DNA of 64,000 nt from Pseudofabraea citricarpa (lineage: Eukaryota > Ascomycota > Leotiomycetes > Helotiales > Dermateaceae): positions 1-64,000 of the forward strand of contig JAPWGK010000037.1 in NCBI GenBank assembly GCA_029641185.1, in the 5' to 3' direction. A model generated the notes under the pieces. That model worked only from the letters and a program-made list of their open reading frames with translations. It did no database searches and was not told the origin of the DNA. This document shows, in pieces, positions 53,776-63,579 of this stretch. A program made the translations under genes and the position numbers. The number at the start of each line of letters is the position of its first letter. Position 1 is the stretch's first letter.

Positions 53776-55799
53776 ATAAGTTTCGACTTAAGTTACTTTA
53801 GTTTATTAAGATATAAGAGTTTTTTAGTTATTTCTAAAACTTATATTATTCGAGTTATATTTTCTAAAAGCTTTATCCTAATATTCTTAAGTTAACTTTA
53901 CTAATTCTTTTTTACTTAATTTAATTAGGTTCGTATAATTATTTATATAATATCTTTTATTATTATAAGAAAAGTAAGTTAATTTTATTAGTATTTTATA
54001 CTTAAAAGTATTTTAACTTATATTATTATATTAATTATTTATTAGGTATTTATAATCTTAAGGTTAATTATATAATTAGGAATTATTATATTATTATTTA
54101 TCTTATTAGTTTTAATTATAATCTCCTAGATTATATATTAATATATTATAAGTTATATTATTTTATATAAGTTATAAAGCTTATTTATTAGAAGAAATAT
54201 AAAATAATTTTAATATTTTATTAATACTTCCTATTATTTACGCGAATATTATATTTTAATCTCTAAGTATCTTAATTAATATTATATTCTTTAGATTTAT
54301 TTTAGTTTTATATATATATATATATATATTTTTTTTTCTTTTATATTATTTCTTTCTCTTAAGATCTTAAAGCTTCTAAGGTAATCTTAATAATTTCCTT
54401 AAATTTTACTTTTTTCGATCTAAAATATATACTAATAATAATACGAATAATATTATTATTTAATCTTATAATAAACTAGTTAATAATTTTAGTATCTTTT
54501 AATTCTTTAAGTAATTTTCGAATTCTCTAAGTCTTTTAAATATAATTAGCTAATATTTTTTTATTTTAATCTAGCTTATTAAGCTTTTACTAAGTTAATT
54601 GCTTTAATTTATATTATTCTTTTTCTTAGAATTTATTAAGTATTAATTATTTAAAAGTAAATTATTTTATTTAGCTTATATAATTTATATTATTATAATA
54701 AGTTTATATAATATCTTATATCTTTTTAATCGCCTTTATATATATACGTTTATTAGCTTTAATCTTTTATTCGGTTTTATTTTTATTACCTAAAATATTC
54801 TTATAAAACTTATAAATTATATTTAGCTAAAGCTTAATATTATTTTTATTACTCTTAAAAGTAAGAACTTTAATATATATATAAGTTATCTTTCGGTTTT
54901 AGGAAGAAGTAAACTTAGGTATTATTTATAGTAATAATATTTCTAAGTAAAATTCTTATTAAAATTCTTTCTTAGTATAAGATCTAAAGATAAAATAATC
55001 TTTAGAGGAAAATTCGTTTAATTCGACTTTTATTTTTTTTATAAGCCTTTAATAATTTAAGTTTTCTTAGATTTATATATTTAATAAGCTATTACTAATA
55101 TCTTTCTTATATCTAATTTAAACGATATTTTTATAAACTTAGAGGTTAACTCTTATATTATTATTTATTATTAAGCTTATAAGAGATATTTCGTATAAAA
55201 TAAATTAAGATATACTTAAATTAGTTTCTAATATATATTTTTCTATAATTTATAATATTTTAAAATATTAGCTTATTATAATCTTATTACTTAGTAGATA
55301 TATTATAAGAAAGTAAAAGGTTATTAGATAAAAGGAGGAGAAATTAATTATATCTTAAGAAAAATATTAAAATATATTAGTAATAAATAAGGAAAAAACC
55401 TAGTAATTATTATTCGATTATATTTAGTAATATTATATATCTTTTACTTAGTAACTCTAAATATCTAATTTTAAATATTATTACTTATAATTCTAAAATA
55501 AATCGTATTCTTAATACTTAAAAGAACTCGTATATTTTTTCCTAGAATACGTATTATAATATCTTATTAATTAGGAAATATCTAAAACTCGTTTAAGTTA
55601 TTATCTTCTAAAATATATTATTATTTTAGTTACTTTTATTAGGTTACGTATCGTATTATATAAAATCACTTATATATAAAATTCTAATATAATTAATCTC
55701 GTTTAAAGTATAAAAAATAATCGCTTAGAATATATTTAATCCTTAGTTAAATTACTAGTATAATATAAGACGAAATAAGTAGCTTAAATCCTTAAAAAG

Positions 55800-55860
55800 A
55801 GTGATATATAATAAACTAAGTAGCTACTCTCTACTCCCATATAAATTATCGTTTAGCTAG
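55800..55860. other. Isochore boundary
   Basis: Left of about 55800 CpA and TpG are virtually absent; from about 55835 onward they are common (CCCATATA, AGTGGGTCC, CATCCAG). The shift occurs within some tens of bases. The edge contains two short related motifs, AAGTAGCTTAAA and TAAGTAGCTACT, about 45 bp apart, perhaps the remnant of a transposon end. Confidence 0.7.
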
Positions 55861-56368
55861 TAAGTGGGTCCGGAATAACTTTCTACCGGTTATAACATCC
55901 AGAAATAGTCTTCTGACCAAACAATTAGTGGTGACACGTCCCATTCCAGTCAGTGACCATTTCGTGATACGCATTGCGGCATTGAAGCTGCCGTCTCCCT
56001 TCGAGCTGTCATAATAATGGGGGATAACCGGTGTAATATGTCAGTCCTATGAACCAAGGGCACAATAAGTCTTGAAACAGTCCCGACTCCGAGGGGCCGC
56101 AAAGCAACCTGAAATCAATCCTACAGAGACAACAAGTGGACGAAGATGAAGATGAAGATGAATATGAAGATGAAAGCGAATGTGAGGATGAAGATGTGAT
56201 TGACGAAGACGACCTGACGCGAAAAATATGGGGATGTTGGTCACGTGGTGAGATGCGCTCTGAAAATCAAGGCAAGCGCGTCACTTTGTCTTGGCTGTTG
56301 TACTGAAGTATCTCCATCAATCAATATGTATCGTCGGACACAGCATGCATTCATAGCCAGATATAACT
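55861..56368. other. Intergenic region with an acidic (GAAGAT) repeat
   Basis: Normal-composition DNA upstream of the PLD gene. An imperfect GAAGAT microsatellite runs at about 56144-56196. On the plus strand it lies in a frame open from about 56074 to a TGA at 56304-56306 that would code an Asp/Glu-rich segment, but there is no suitable start codon. A splice acceptor before it (CTACAG near 56129) is possible, so it could be the last exon of a gene lost across the boundary. I regard it as non-coding or a relic. The promoter of the PLD gene must lie here; I see no clear TATA box. Confidence 0.4.
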
Positions 56369-57823
56369 ATGACGGTCTCGCCGTTTGCACAGGGGGTTAT
56401 CGACCGCTGGATGAAGGAGATGTTCGATAACGTAGACGCGAATGAACCCGAAGACCCAAACTATTACGCCTTCGAAACTCAAACGCTGATCACGTCCTCG
56501 CGGCCCATCAACTTCAACCTTGGAACTGGTCGCCAGCTGCTCAATGGAGTCTTTTCAGCCTGTGAATCGGCCGAGAAGGAAGTCATCATCGTGACATGCT
56601 TTTGGGCGAAATCTCAGTCACGAGATGATGTGATTGTCCTCCTCCACAGGTTGTCGGATAAGGCGGTTCGCCGTGGAGGGGGCAAGATCAATGTCCGCAT
56701 ATGTTTCTCGTCCTTCTCTCTCTGGCAGAAGGTTATGCAGACGTGGCAGCCCAAAGGTGCGATATACACCCCTTCTGCCCGTCGGTTCTCAGCTTGGAGG
56801 AATCTTGGTTTACCGCCGCCTGGGTCTCTTCCAGGTTTGAATCTGGTTGTGAAAAGTGTCTTCTCAGCACCTTTCAGTGTCATGCATCCCAAGTTTGTCA
56901 TTATCGACCGAAAGAGAGCGTTCTTACCGAGCTGCAATGTGAGCTGGGAGCCCTGGCTTGAGGGCTGCATCGAGATGGAGGGAAAAGTCGTGAAGAGCCT
57001 GTTCCAATTCTGGGATAATTTCTGGTCGAGGACCGAAGGAGCTCTGCCAGAATCATACTCAGCAGAAGATTATGGAGCTGTGGAGGAGGGCCAGGCAATG
57101 GAGACGCATCACCCCACCATGTTCCACTCTGAACTTTCAGCTTTGCTGCCGTTCAGAATCCGAACTATTGTCCTACCATCACCACACCATAGCAGTATAA
57201 ATCCATTCTCACCTCAGAATTGTCTGTTCATGTCGGAGAAGATGGTTTTCCCAACGCCGCTCAATCTCTTCCTTCTTGAGATATTCAATTCGGCCCAGAA
57301 GAGCATTTTCATCCAGACACCAAACGTCACGAGCCAGCCAGCGCTTGATGCAATTTATAGTGCCCTCCGTCGTGGGATTGATGTACGCATAATCACCAGC
57401 AGCTGGCTCATGATAGTTGAACAGTTAGTAACGGCCCGAGCCATAACTGAGTTCAAGCTGTCTGGGCTGAGGAAGAAGCACCGGAAGTTGATGAATGCTC
57501 ATCGAATAAGCACTGCTCAAGACCTAGAAGCTCAGATGATAAAGCCTGGGAAACTGACCATCGGTTACTACCATCCCAGGAAGGGTGTGGATCCGAGCGA
57601 GGGAGAAGAACCAGTCAAAAGCCACTTCAAGCTGACGATTGTTGATGACGAGATCGTGGTTCTCGGGAGCGGTAATATGGACCGAGCAAGTTGGTATACA
57701 AGCCAAGAGCTTGGAGTAGCCTTCTTCTCAGAGGAAATGGCAGAGGAGATAATGAAGGGTGTGACCAGTTGTCTCAAGGGACGAGTTAGATATGTGAAGT
57801 GTGATAATGGGGAAGACGCTTGA
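56369..57823 (+). CDS. Phospholipase D superfamily protein (PLD-like, two HKD motifs)
   Basis: 484 residues, intronless, start ATG at 56369 and stop TGA. Two catalytic HxKxxxxD motifs are present: H173-P-K175 with D180, and H419-F-K421 with D426, the second followed by G-S-G-N (433-436). Both halves of the usual pseudo-dimeric active site are therefore complete. In this superfamily the two His residues act in phosphodiester cleavage or transfer, on phospholipids or on DNA/RNA ends. The sequence does not say which substrate is used. There is no signal peptide or membrane segment, and it lacks the PX/PH/C2 modules of classical fungal PLD1; the size fits the compact fungal PLD-like proteins. It is the first intact gene beside the RIP isochore, about 0.5 kb from its edge, and shows no RIP damage. 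An overlapping 61-codon frame at 56245-56430 is only a shadow. Confidence 0.88.
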   Translation: MTVSPFAQGVIDRWMKEMFDNVDANEPEDPNYYAFETQTLITSSRPINFNLGTGRQLLNGVFSACESAEKEVIIVTCFWAKSQSRDDVIVLLHRLSDKAVRRGGGKINVRICFSSFSLWQKVMQTWQPKGAIYTPSARRFSAWRNLGLPPPGSLPGLNLVVKSVFSAPFSVMHPKFVIIDRKRAFLPSCNVSWEPWLEGCIEMEGKVVKSLFQFWDNFWSRTEGALPESYSAEDYGAVEEGQAMETHHPTMFHSELSALLPFRIRTIVLPSPHHSSINPFSPQNCLFMSEKMVFPTPLNLFLLEIFNSAQKSIFIQTPNVTSQPALDAIYSALRRGIDVRIITSSWLMIVEQLVTARAITEFKLSGLRKKHRKLMNAHRISTAQDLEAQMIKPGKLTIGYYHPRKGVDPSEGEEPVKSHFKLTIVDDEIVVLGSGNMDRASWYTSQELGVAFFSEEMAEEIMKGVTSCLKGRVRYVKCDNGEDA

Positions 57824-58128
57824 GTGGCCGGGAGACAAAGCGCTTGTTTTCGGCCTTGTAACATATCAAACAAAATCACAACGAGGTTGGTTTTCTGTGG
57901 AGACGAGTCTCACTCCTCAAACTCACTGGCTGTCGATCTAATGATCCTCGGTTGACCCCGCAGTCCACTAATGTACCCCGCCATGAGCGTGCCAAGGCTT
58001 TATGCCATGCCAACCTCGGAGCTACCTCATCTTCGAGAAAGGATTCTATCTACATCAACAATCGTTGGCAGATTTCTCATATTCTGAAATACTACTGCTT
58101 TCAAAGCTTTAGATATAGAGATTCCAAT
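57824..58128. other. Short intergenic region (PLD to AtuA-like)
   Basis: About 300 bp between two same-strand genes. It should hold the PLD 3' end and the AtuA-like promoter. I see no convincing TATA box. An open frame starting at 57952 runs into the first exon of the next gene, but nothing supports it as coding upstream of the ATG at 58129. Confidence 0.5.
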
Positions 58129-60579
58129 ATGTCGAGCGTCAAAGACCGTAACCGTCCTATACGCATTGCAGGTCCGTTTGTTAAATCATAACTCCACATG
58201 CCAGCGTCCACATCTCGTATCCATTGTACCAGCTTATCTTGAAGAATGCAACATATATTTCACTTCCTTCTAATTAGAAATAACGAGCTTTACTTCAGCT
58301 CGTTGCGTTGACTAACGCATCTCAAGGTGCATCAGGAAGTGCCTCCGACCGCCGCCATGCCTTCACAACAGTGGCAAGAAACCACAGCCAGGACCCAGTA
58401 GATCTGATAATCGGCGACGTAAATATGCTTCTCAATCACATGCCCCTATCCATATCGAATCTTCTTTCCAGACACAGAAAGGGAGAAGCGTCGAACAAAG
58501 CTAACCAAGTAGCATATAAAGTGGATGTCCGAAGCCAACATGACGACGCAAGCGAGCAAGCCCAGCTCAGCAGGAGAGACAAAGTACGAGGCGAGTTTCC
58601 TCGAAGCCCTACGTCCAGCTCTGCCATACATCGCCGCGCACGGGATAAAAGTCGCCGTGAACGCAGGAGCCAGCGACGCGGAATCGCTATCGGGGGCCGT
58701 TGAAGCTCTGCTGGGGCGGGAGAAGCTCAGCGGACGGTTGAAAGTAGCATGGATATCAGGAGACAATCTGCCGGTGTCAGTCGTAACGTCATCGCTCAGC
58801 CAAAACAAGAACTCGCTGCTCAACACGACGACATCGTCTGTGAAAGCTATGACGCTCAAAGAAGCCTGGCTGGAGAACGCCGATGTCGATGCTGACTTGA
58901 AGGAGTTTTTTAACTTGCACGCCTGGTCGAATTTGTGCACGGGCCAGTCTTTGAGAGAGTGGAGGTTCAAGAATCACATTGTGGCCGTCCAGGCGTATCT
59001 TGGTGGGTTGGGTATTGCGAGGGCGTTCAGGGAGGGCGCGGATATCGTCGTTGCTGGGAGAGTCAGCGATGCGTCCCCGGTTATTGGCGGTGCCGTCTGG
59101 TGGCATGGGTGGGAGGAAGAGAAGGAGAGGGGAAAGAATGATGAGAAGTGGGAGGAGAGGTTGGCGAATGCTTTGGTTGGAGGTCATTTGATTGAGGTAT
59201 TCTTTCTATTCTCTTTTTCTCTTTCCCATCCATTTCCTTTTTTGGCATTTCTTGGTAGCTGTTTATCTGATGATTTTGACTGACTAATGAATTGAATAGT
59301 GCTCGACGTATGTCACGGGTGGGAACTTCACAGACTTCCAAGCTTTCGAACCAGCATCCGGATGGAAAGATATCGGCTATCCCATTGTCGAGATAGGCAA
59401 GGAAGGAGACGTCATCATCACGAAACAGAAAGGAACTGGTGGGCTTGTTACAATAGATACATGTAAAGCTCAGCTACTATATGAGATTCAAGGACCGTGG
59501 TATTTCAACAGGTGAGTAATCTCCTATCCACCCATCCATTTCGAAGGAACTAAGAAATACACAGTGATGTTACAGCAATATTAGATAACATCTCTTTCGA
59601 ACAATTAGGTACAAATCGTGTCCGTCTTACTGGTGTAAAAGGTGCTCCTCCACCACCTACAACAAAAATCGGAATCACGGCCCATGGCGGCTTTCAAGCA
59701 GAAATCCATTGGTTCCTAGTCGGCTTGGATATCACAGCTAAAGCACGAATGCTAGAAGTCCAGATCAGAGATGCCCTTGCACTTGTTGGCCCAGTCTCGC
59801 GTTTCGATGTCCTCAAATTCACGCTAAACGGGACTGCTGCTGAGAATCCGGTAGATCAGAATTCGGCTACGGTTGACTTTAGGATCTTTGCTCAAGCGAG
59901 AAAGGTTGAGGACATAGCTCCGGATAAGTTCTTGAAGCCAGTTCTTGATCTTATCATGTGCTCATATCCTGGTGCGACATTCCATATGGATTTCAGACAA
60001 GGGTTTCCGAAGCCGGTGCAGGAGTACTTTGTCACGCTGCTCCCACAGAAGATGATTCGGCAGCAGGTACATCTTTGGAATCGCAGGGCTTTGGATATTG
60101 ATCCGCCAGTGAGAACCAAAGTCTGGCCACGACAACAACCTAGCCAAGATATCACGGAGACGTCGAGTAGGAAGGATTGGGGTGAAACCATCAGTGGGCC
60201 GTTAGGAAGCTTGGTCCATGCTCGAAGCGGCGACAAGGGCTCCAATGCGAATGTCGGATTCTGGGTGAAGCACGAAGACGAATACGACTGGTTGAAATGG
60301 TTGCTGAGTACTGAGAATATGAAGAAGTTACTGGCCAAAGAATACAATGGTGGAAATATCGTGAGTCGTCCGTCCGCAACAAGGATTTATAGCTGATTAC
60401 TATAGAACCGATTTGAACTGCCGAACTTATGGGCGGTGCATTTTCTGCTTCACGACCATCTTGATCGTGGAGTGAGCTGCACAAGTACATATGACTTTTT
60501 AGGAAAGAATGTCGCTGAATTCTTGAGGAGCCGACATGTCGAATTGCCAAAACGATTTCTGAACCGAGGAAAGTTGTAG
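58129..60579 (+). CDS. AtuA/DUF1446-family protein (acyclic terpene utilisation-like), six exons
   Basis: Proposed exons: 58129-58171, 58327-58418, 58522-59196, 59300-59511, 59565-60360, 60406-60579. They join in phase to give 663 residues. All introns are GT...AG with branch-like motifs (GACTAAC, GCTAACC, GACTAAT, GAACTAAG, GCTGAT). Family hallmarks are the N-terminal I-R-I-A-G-A-S-G with D-R-R, then I-I-G-D-W-M-S-E-A-N-M created by joining exons 2 and 3, N-A-G-A-S-D, G-G-L-G-I-A-R-A-F with A-D-I-V-V-A-G-R-V-S-D-A-S, and a C-terminal A-R-S-G-D-K-G-S-N-A-N-V-G segment typical of the AtuA C-terminal domain. AtuA is named from bacterial citronellol/geraniol catabolism clusters; its exact reaction is not settled, and fungal members are common. 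No terpene pathway genes adjoin it here. The exon-2/3 join decides the model: reading through would lose the conserved D-W-M-S-E-A-N. Confidence 0.87.
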
Positions 60580-60595
60580 ATCAAATCCGAGGAAT

Positions 60596-61099
60596 TCATC
60601 GTTTCTCTTCTGCCGGTGTGATGTCCTCAGTGCCGGACAGAGTCTCTGCATATGGCTTTAAGCTAGCATTGACTTTCATTAATCCGACAACAATCTCTTG
60701 TGTGCCCATGGCGATTCGATATCCAGCAAGGCCCAGTAGAGATGCCAGGACGGTGACACCCACGAGGAGTGGAATGATGATCGCAAGTAGACAGAGAGGA
60801 ATTGTATGCCACAGCTGAATCCGGCGGAATGGACAGCCATTGTTTTTCTTGCTCTCAGTCTCACCATCCGGCTCTACCAAAACGGCGTAAAGGGACCGGA
60901 GAGGACATTCCTTTTTGGGAGTGACTGCTGAATCGGTGGAGGAGGATGACACAGACTCGCTATCCGTATCTTTATCTTTCTCTCTCTCTTTTTTGCTCTT
61001 CTTTGTCTGATCAGCAATGGCATGGCGACGGGCACGCACATTTGGGTACTGCTTGTCTCTCTTGGAGGAATGCATTGTGGTGACCGAGGAATGAGACAT
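60596..61099 (-). CDS. Small single-pass membrane protein, unknown function
   Basis: 167 residues, no intron seen. Residues 1-60 are hydrophilic, with a basic Lys/Arg-rich part (12-45) and a Ser-rich acidic stretch (45-58). One strong hydrophobic segment spans about 98-127, followed by a short C-terminal tail of about 40 residues ending in charged residues. Two Cys-Pro pairs (C65-P66 and C89-P90) flank a short variable linker before the membrane segment. No signal peptide is evident, so a tail-side membrane anchor or single-pass type is likely; topology is not determined. A TATAAA on this strand (61201-61206) lies about 100 bp upstream of the start. Its stop is only 16 bp from the stop of the converging AtuA-like gene, so their 3' untranslated regions must overlap. 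I do not recognise the family; it may be lineage-restricted. Confidence 0.7.
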   Translation of the reverse strand: MSHSSVTTMHSSKRDKQYPNVRARRHAIADQTKKSKKEREKDKDTDSESVSSSSTDSAVTPKKECPLRSLYAVLVEPDGETESKKNNGCPFRRIQLWHTIPLCLLAIIIPLLVGVTVLASLLGLAGYRIAMGTQEIVVGLMKVNASLKPYAETLSGTEDITPAEEKR

Positions 61100-61200
61100 G
61101 AGATATTGTTGAAAAATACCAGAAGCCAGAAAGAAAGCTGTACATGTGAGATTGGAGAGAAGTCAAGCTTCAGACTTCGACTGCGGGGTCAGCCCATCTC

Positions 61201-61206
61201 TTTATA
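61201..61206 (-). promoter_or_regulatory. Possible TATA box for the small membrane protein gene
   Basis: TATAAA on the minus strand, about 102 bp upstream of the ATG at 61099, a plausible distance for a fungal TATA element. This is a short motif and unproven. Confidence 0.4.
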
Positions 61207-62202
61207 TGACAGGATTTCTACCTATTTACAGAACACCACACATTATCATGGATGCCTAAAGAAATGCAGACGGGACGGGACATGCGAAAAGCCCAACAAC
61301 CAAAAACTGACGCCACGAGAGTGTGTATAGCTATGCAGCCTTCAAAGGCCAGACGGATTCCCATGTGAGCGGAGGATCAGGGCAAACTCATGCAGCCAGT
61401 AAGACACGGTCGCGACGTGGCAGCAATTGACGAATTACTCGCACACCACCCCACCAGCCTGATCTTGATTCTCGACCCCACGTTCTGCAAATCCAATCAC
61501 CGGATCGCAGGGTCAGAACTGAGAGTTGATAGATGCCCGATCTCGCCCAATCGGCCTGTTTTTGGCAGCGAGGTAGGTACGTCTGCTTGGTCATTCGACG
61601 GTCCTTGAGGTGCTCTGTACCACTCGGATGACTGCCCTGACATATATATACTGCAGCTTACAGATACGTAGAGCTGTATCGAGCTGTTGAGCTCCGGATG
61701 TAAGACGTCCTAGATGTGCAAGACATTTAGACTCGGCTCAAATGACTTTTCTTGAGGTTGAGACATGAGAAGGTCATCTGCTCTACACTGCCCGGTATGA
61801 ATAGATCTGCTGTCTCGGACTCGACAGGATCGAGCAGCACTAGCTGCAACTTCTTATCGGCCGCTAACGGTCACACCCTTTTTTCCGAGCGGGAAACGAT
61901 GCAGTTCTTGACTCGAGAGGTCTGTCTCGTGTATTCGTTGCAGATGCGCGTTGGAAGAGAGGAGAGAGGACATGAAGTGGTTGCAATCATTGTTGGACCA
62001 CTCGGCGACCTGACCCCTCGCTTAAAATCATCCCCGCTCCTGACGACCATGATCACGACGTCACGAAATAGGAAATCGGGGGTAGAGCTTTCGAAGCTCC
62101 CAACCACCCAAGCTTCCTGCACACGCACCACCACCACCACCACCACCACGAACGATTGCGACACCACACCAACATCCACGAACTCGAGCAGAGCTGCACA
62201 CG
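61207..62202. other. Divergent intergenic region (about 1 kb) with CAC microsatellite
   Basis: It separates a minus-strand gene from a plus-strand gene and so should hold both promoters. Open frames here (for example 61390-61608 and 61752-62276) have no recognisable protein features and no neighbour support, and I treat them as chance. A (CAC)n run lies at about 62126-62149 in the probable 5' leader of the next gene. A TATATATA occurs near 61640, too far (about 560 bp) to be an obvious TATA box for it. Confidence 0.5.
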
Positions 62203-63579
62203 ATGGTTCTCGACAACGCGTCGGACGCGACGGCCTCGGGCTCTTCGCACGACAGCACACCACCCAACGACAATGATCCTTACAACAACAACAAGCAGGA
62301 CTACGACTACGACACCCACAACAGTGAGACAACAGTCTCAAACGGAGCAGTGAATTACCACATTGACGTAACCAAATTACCGCAACCATGGCCCATCGGC
62401 GGGAGGCTATTTGGACATACGGAGCAGAACCTCGTGGCCGTGTTGGGGATGAAGATCCAGGCCGCGCAGAGCTTCATGAACCGGCCATTGACGCAAGAAG
62501 AAGTGCAGGCCTTCGCATACCACTCGTCCAAGCAGCTCTCCATCACGTCGTACGGCCCGCCGATAGGCATAAGCTTCGGGTTATGGCGGAGCCATTCGAC
62601 GGCTGAGAGTTTCCGCTTCCCATTCTACAAGCCGAGTCTCCAGGAGTTCACGCCCCAGCAGCTCGCAAGACTGGCTTCGCCGTCGGGCTTCTACATGGCG
62701 CATGCCTTGCGCGGTTCCGCATATGGTCTGGTCGGCTACATCTTGGGCGATATCCTGGCCAGGACTTATGGCACGACGGTTGCTGCCGTTGGCGAGATGA
62801 CGGATAAGCGATTGCATGCATTCGTGGTAGCTGCTAGGGAAAGGGCAAAGTTGCTGCAGTCACGAGGAAGGGTGCCGAATGAAGGCCCTAATGCAAATGC
62901 GAATGCGGGCCAGAATACATCTCCAAACCAGAGGCAGGAGCAGGGTATGCAGCAAACACAAGGACCAAGGGCGCAGGCAATCGATGATGCAAGTCCTACT
63001 GGAGGAGCATATGGAGACACGGTTGATTACGGCTTCTCAGAGTCGCAGCAACAAGCACAGCAGACCAACATGGCAGGGGCAGGACAGCAGCAGCAACCAC
63101 AACAGCAACAACAACAACAGCAAGCTCCCTTCCAAACAAGCAGACCAGCAGCGCAACGTGCTCCCCCACCAGAATCCGAACCATTCACACTCTTCGACGA
63201 CGCATCCGCCACCAGCGGCGCCCAAAACCAACAAGCGCAGCAAGGCGCGGGGAACCAAAACAGCAGCGGTTCAGTATGGGAACGACTGCGGCAACAAGCG
63301 ACGACCAAGCCCAACAACCAAGGGCAGTCTTCAGACTGGCCCACGGAGCAATCCCCCAATCAGGCACAGGGGAATGGGTCATCGTGGCAGAGACGTCAGA
63401 CGGCCGCAGCCCAGAACGCCACACCCGGCGACGACAGCTTCTCCTACTCGAAGGGGGACGAGGAGAAGGGCTACGCGAAGGCGCAGGCGCAGAAGGAGTT
63501 CGATGCGCGCGTCGAGGCCGAGCGAGGCGGCGGAGACTTCTCGGGACGCGCCGGTGCAGGGGACCAGAAGCGATGGTAG
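62203..63579 (+). CDS. Gln/Asn-rich fungal protein of unknown function
   Basis: 458 residues, one exon, ATG at 62203, TAG at 63577-63579. Residues 1-48 are low-complexity, rich in Asp/Asn/Ser. About 50-220 look folded: a V-N-Y-H-I-D-V-T-K-L-P-Q-P-W-P-I-G-G start, a Y-G-P-P-I-G-I-S-F-G-L-W segment (117-128), and a Gly/Ala-rich hydrophobic helix (about 161-198) followed by an amphipathic basic stretch. About 221-365 is low-complexity Gln/Asn/Ala with a polyglutamine block (Q295-298, P, Q300-307). The C-terminus has conserved-looking S-V-W-E-R-L-R and a charged E/K/A/R helix (about 415-440), suggesting a coiled-coil or interaction tail. The Gly-rich 161-198 region might associate with membrane, but it is not a clear transmembrane helix. 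I do not recognise a characterised family. The start is supported by the absence of other in-frame ATGs before the folded region. Confidence 0.75.
   Translation: MVLDNASDATASGSSHDSTPPNDNDPYNNNKQDYDYDTHNSETTVSNGAVNYHIDVTKLPQPWPIGGRLFGHTEQNLVAVLGMKIQAAQSFMNRPLTQEEVQAFAYHSSKQLSITSYGPPIGISFGLWRSHSTAESFRFPFYKPSLQEFTPQQLARLASPSGFYMAHALRGSAYGLVGYILGDILARTYGTTVAAVGEMTDKRLHAFVVAARERAKLLQSRGRVPNEGPNANANAGQNTSPNQRQEQGMQQTQGPRAQAIDDASPTGGAYGDTVDYGFSESQQQAQQTNMAGAGQQQQPQQQQQQQQAPFQTSRPAAQRAPPPESEPFTLFDDASATSGAQNQQAQQGAGNQNSSGSVWERLRQQATTKPNNQGQSSDWPTEQSPNQAQGNGSSWQRRQTAAAQNATPGDDSFSYSKGDEEKGYAKAQAQKEFDARVEAERGGGDFSGRAGAGDQKRW

Larger units (their letters stand above)
49901..55800. other. RIP-decayed DNA up to the isochore edge
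   Basis: No gene is assignable. Stretches such as 50480-52170 are A-rich on the plus strand and could be decayed coding sequence. Around 53450-55300 the plus strand becomes T-rich, suggesting a change of coding strand. A purine tract, a 36-bp minisatellite and a TIR-element terminus lie inside and are listed separately. A pure AT-dinucleotide run followed by a T-run occurs near 54313-54340. Confidence 0.55.

Noticed and set aside
1..55800. Mitochondrial DNA insertion (numt) as the cause of extreme AT content
   Set aside because: The region contains nested Ty3/gypsy elements with LTRs and target duplications, and the loss is specific to CpA/TpG, which fits RIP of nuclear repeats. No mitochondrial gene was recognised.
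56047..56244. Minus-strand His-rich 65-codon frame
   Set aside because: It is the antisense of the GAAGAT repeat; the His/Leu repeats are an artefact of that microsatellite.
57952..58191. Small 79-codon gene
   Set aside because: Its end is the first exon of the AtuA-like gene (MSSVKDRNRPIRIA) read into the intron; the upstream part has no protein-like features.
58308..58703. Separate 131-codon gene
   Set aside because: It is exon 2 of the AtuA-like gene read through the intron 58419-58521; splicing restores the conserved D-W-M-S-E-A-N junction. The apparent start is only a TTG in the preceding intron.
61390..61608. Possible small gene in the divergent intergenic region
   Set aside because: No recognisable features, overlapping antisense frame of similar length, and position in a probable promoter region.
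61752..62276. 174-codon plus-strand frame
   Set aside because: Low-complexity Thr run comes from the CAC microsatellite, and it overlaps the start of the better-supported 458-codon gene in another frame.
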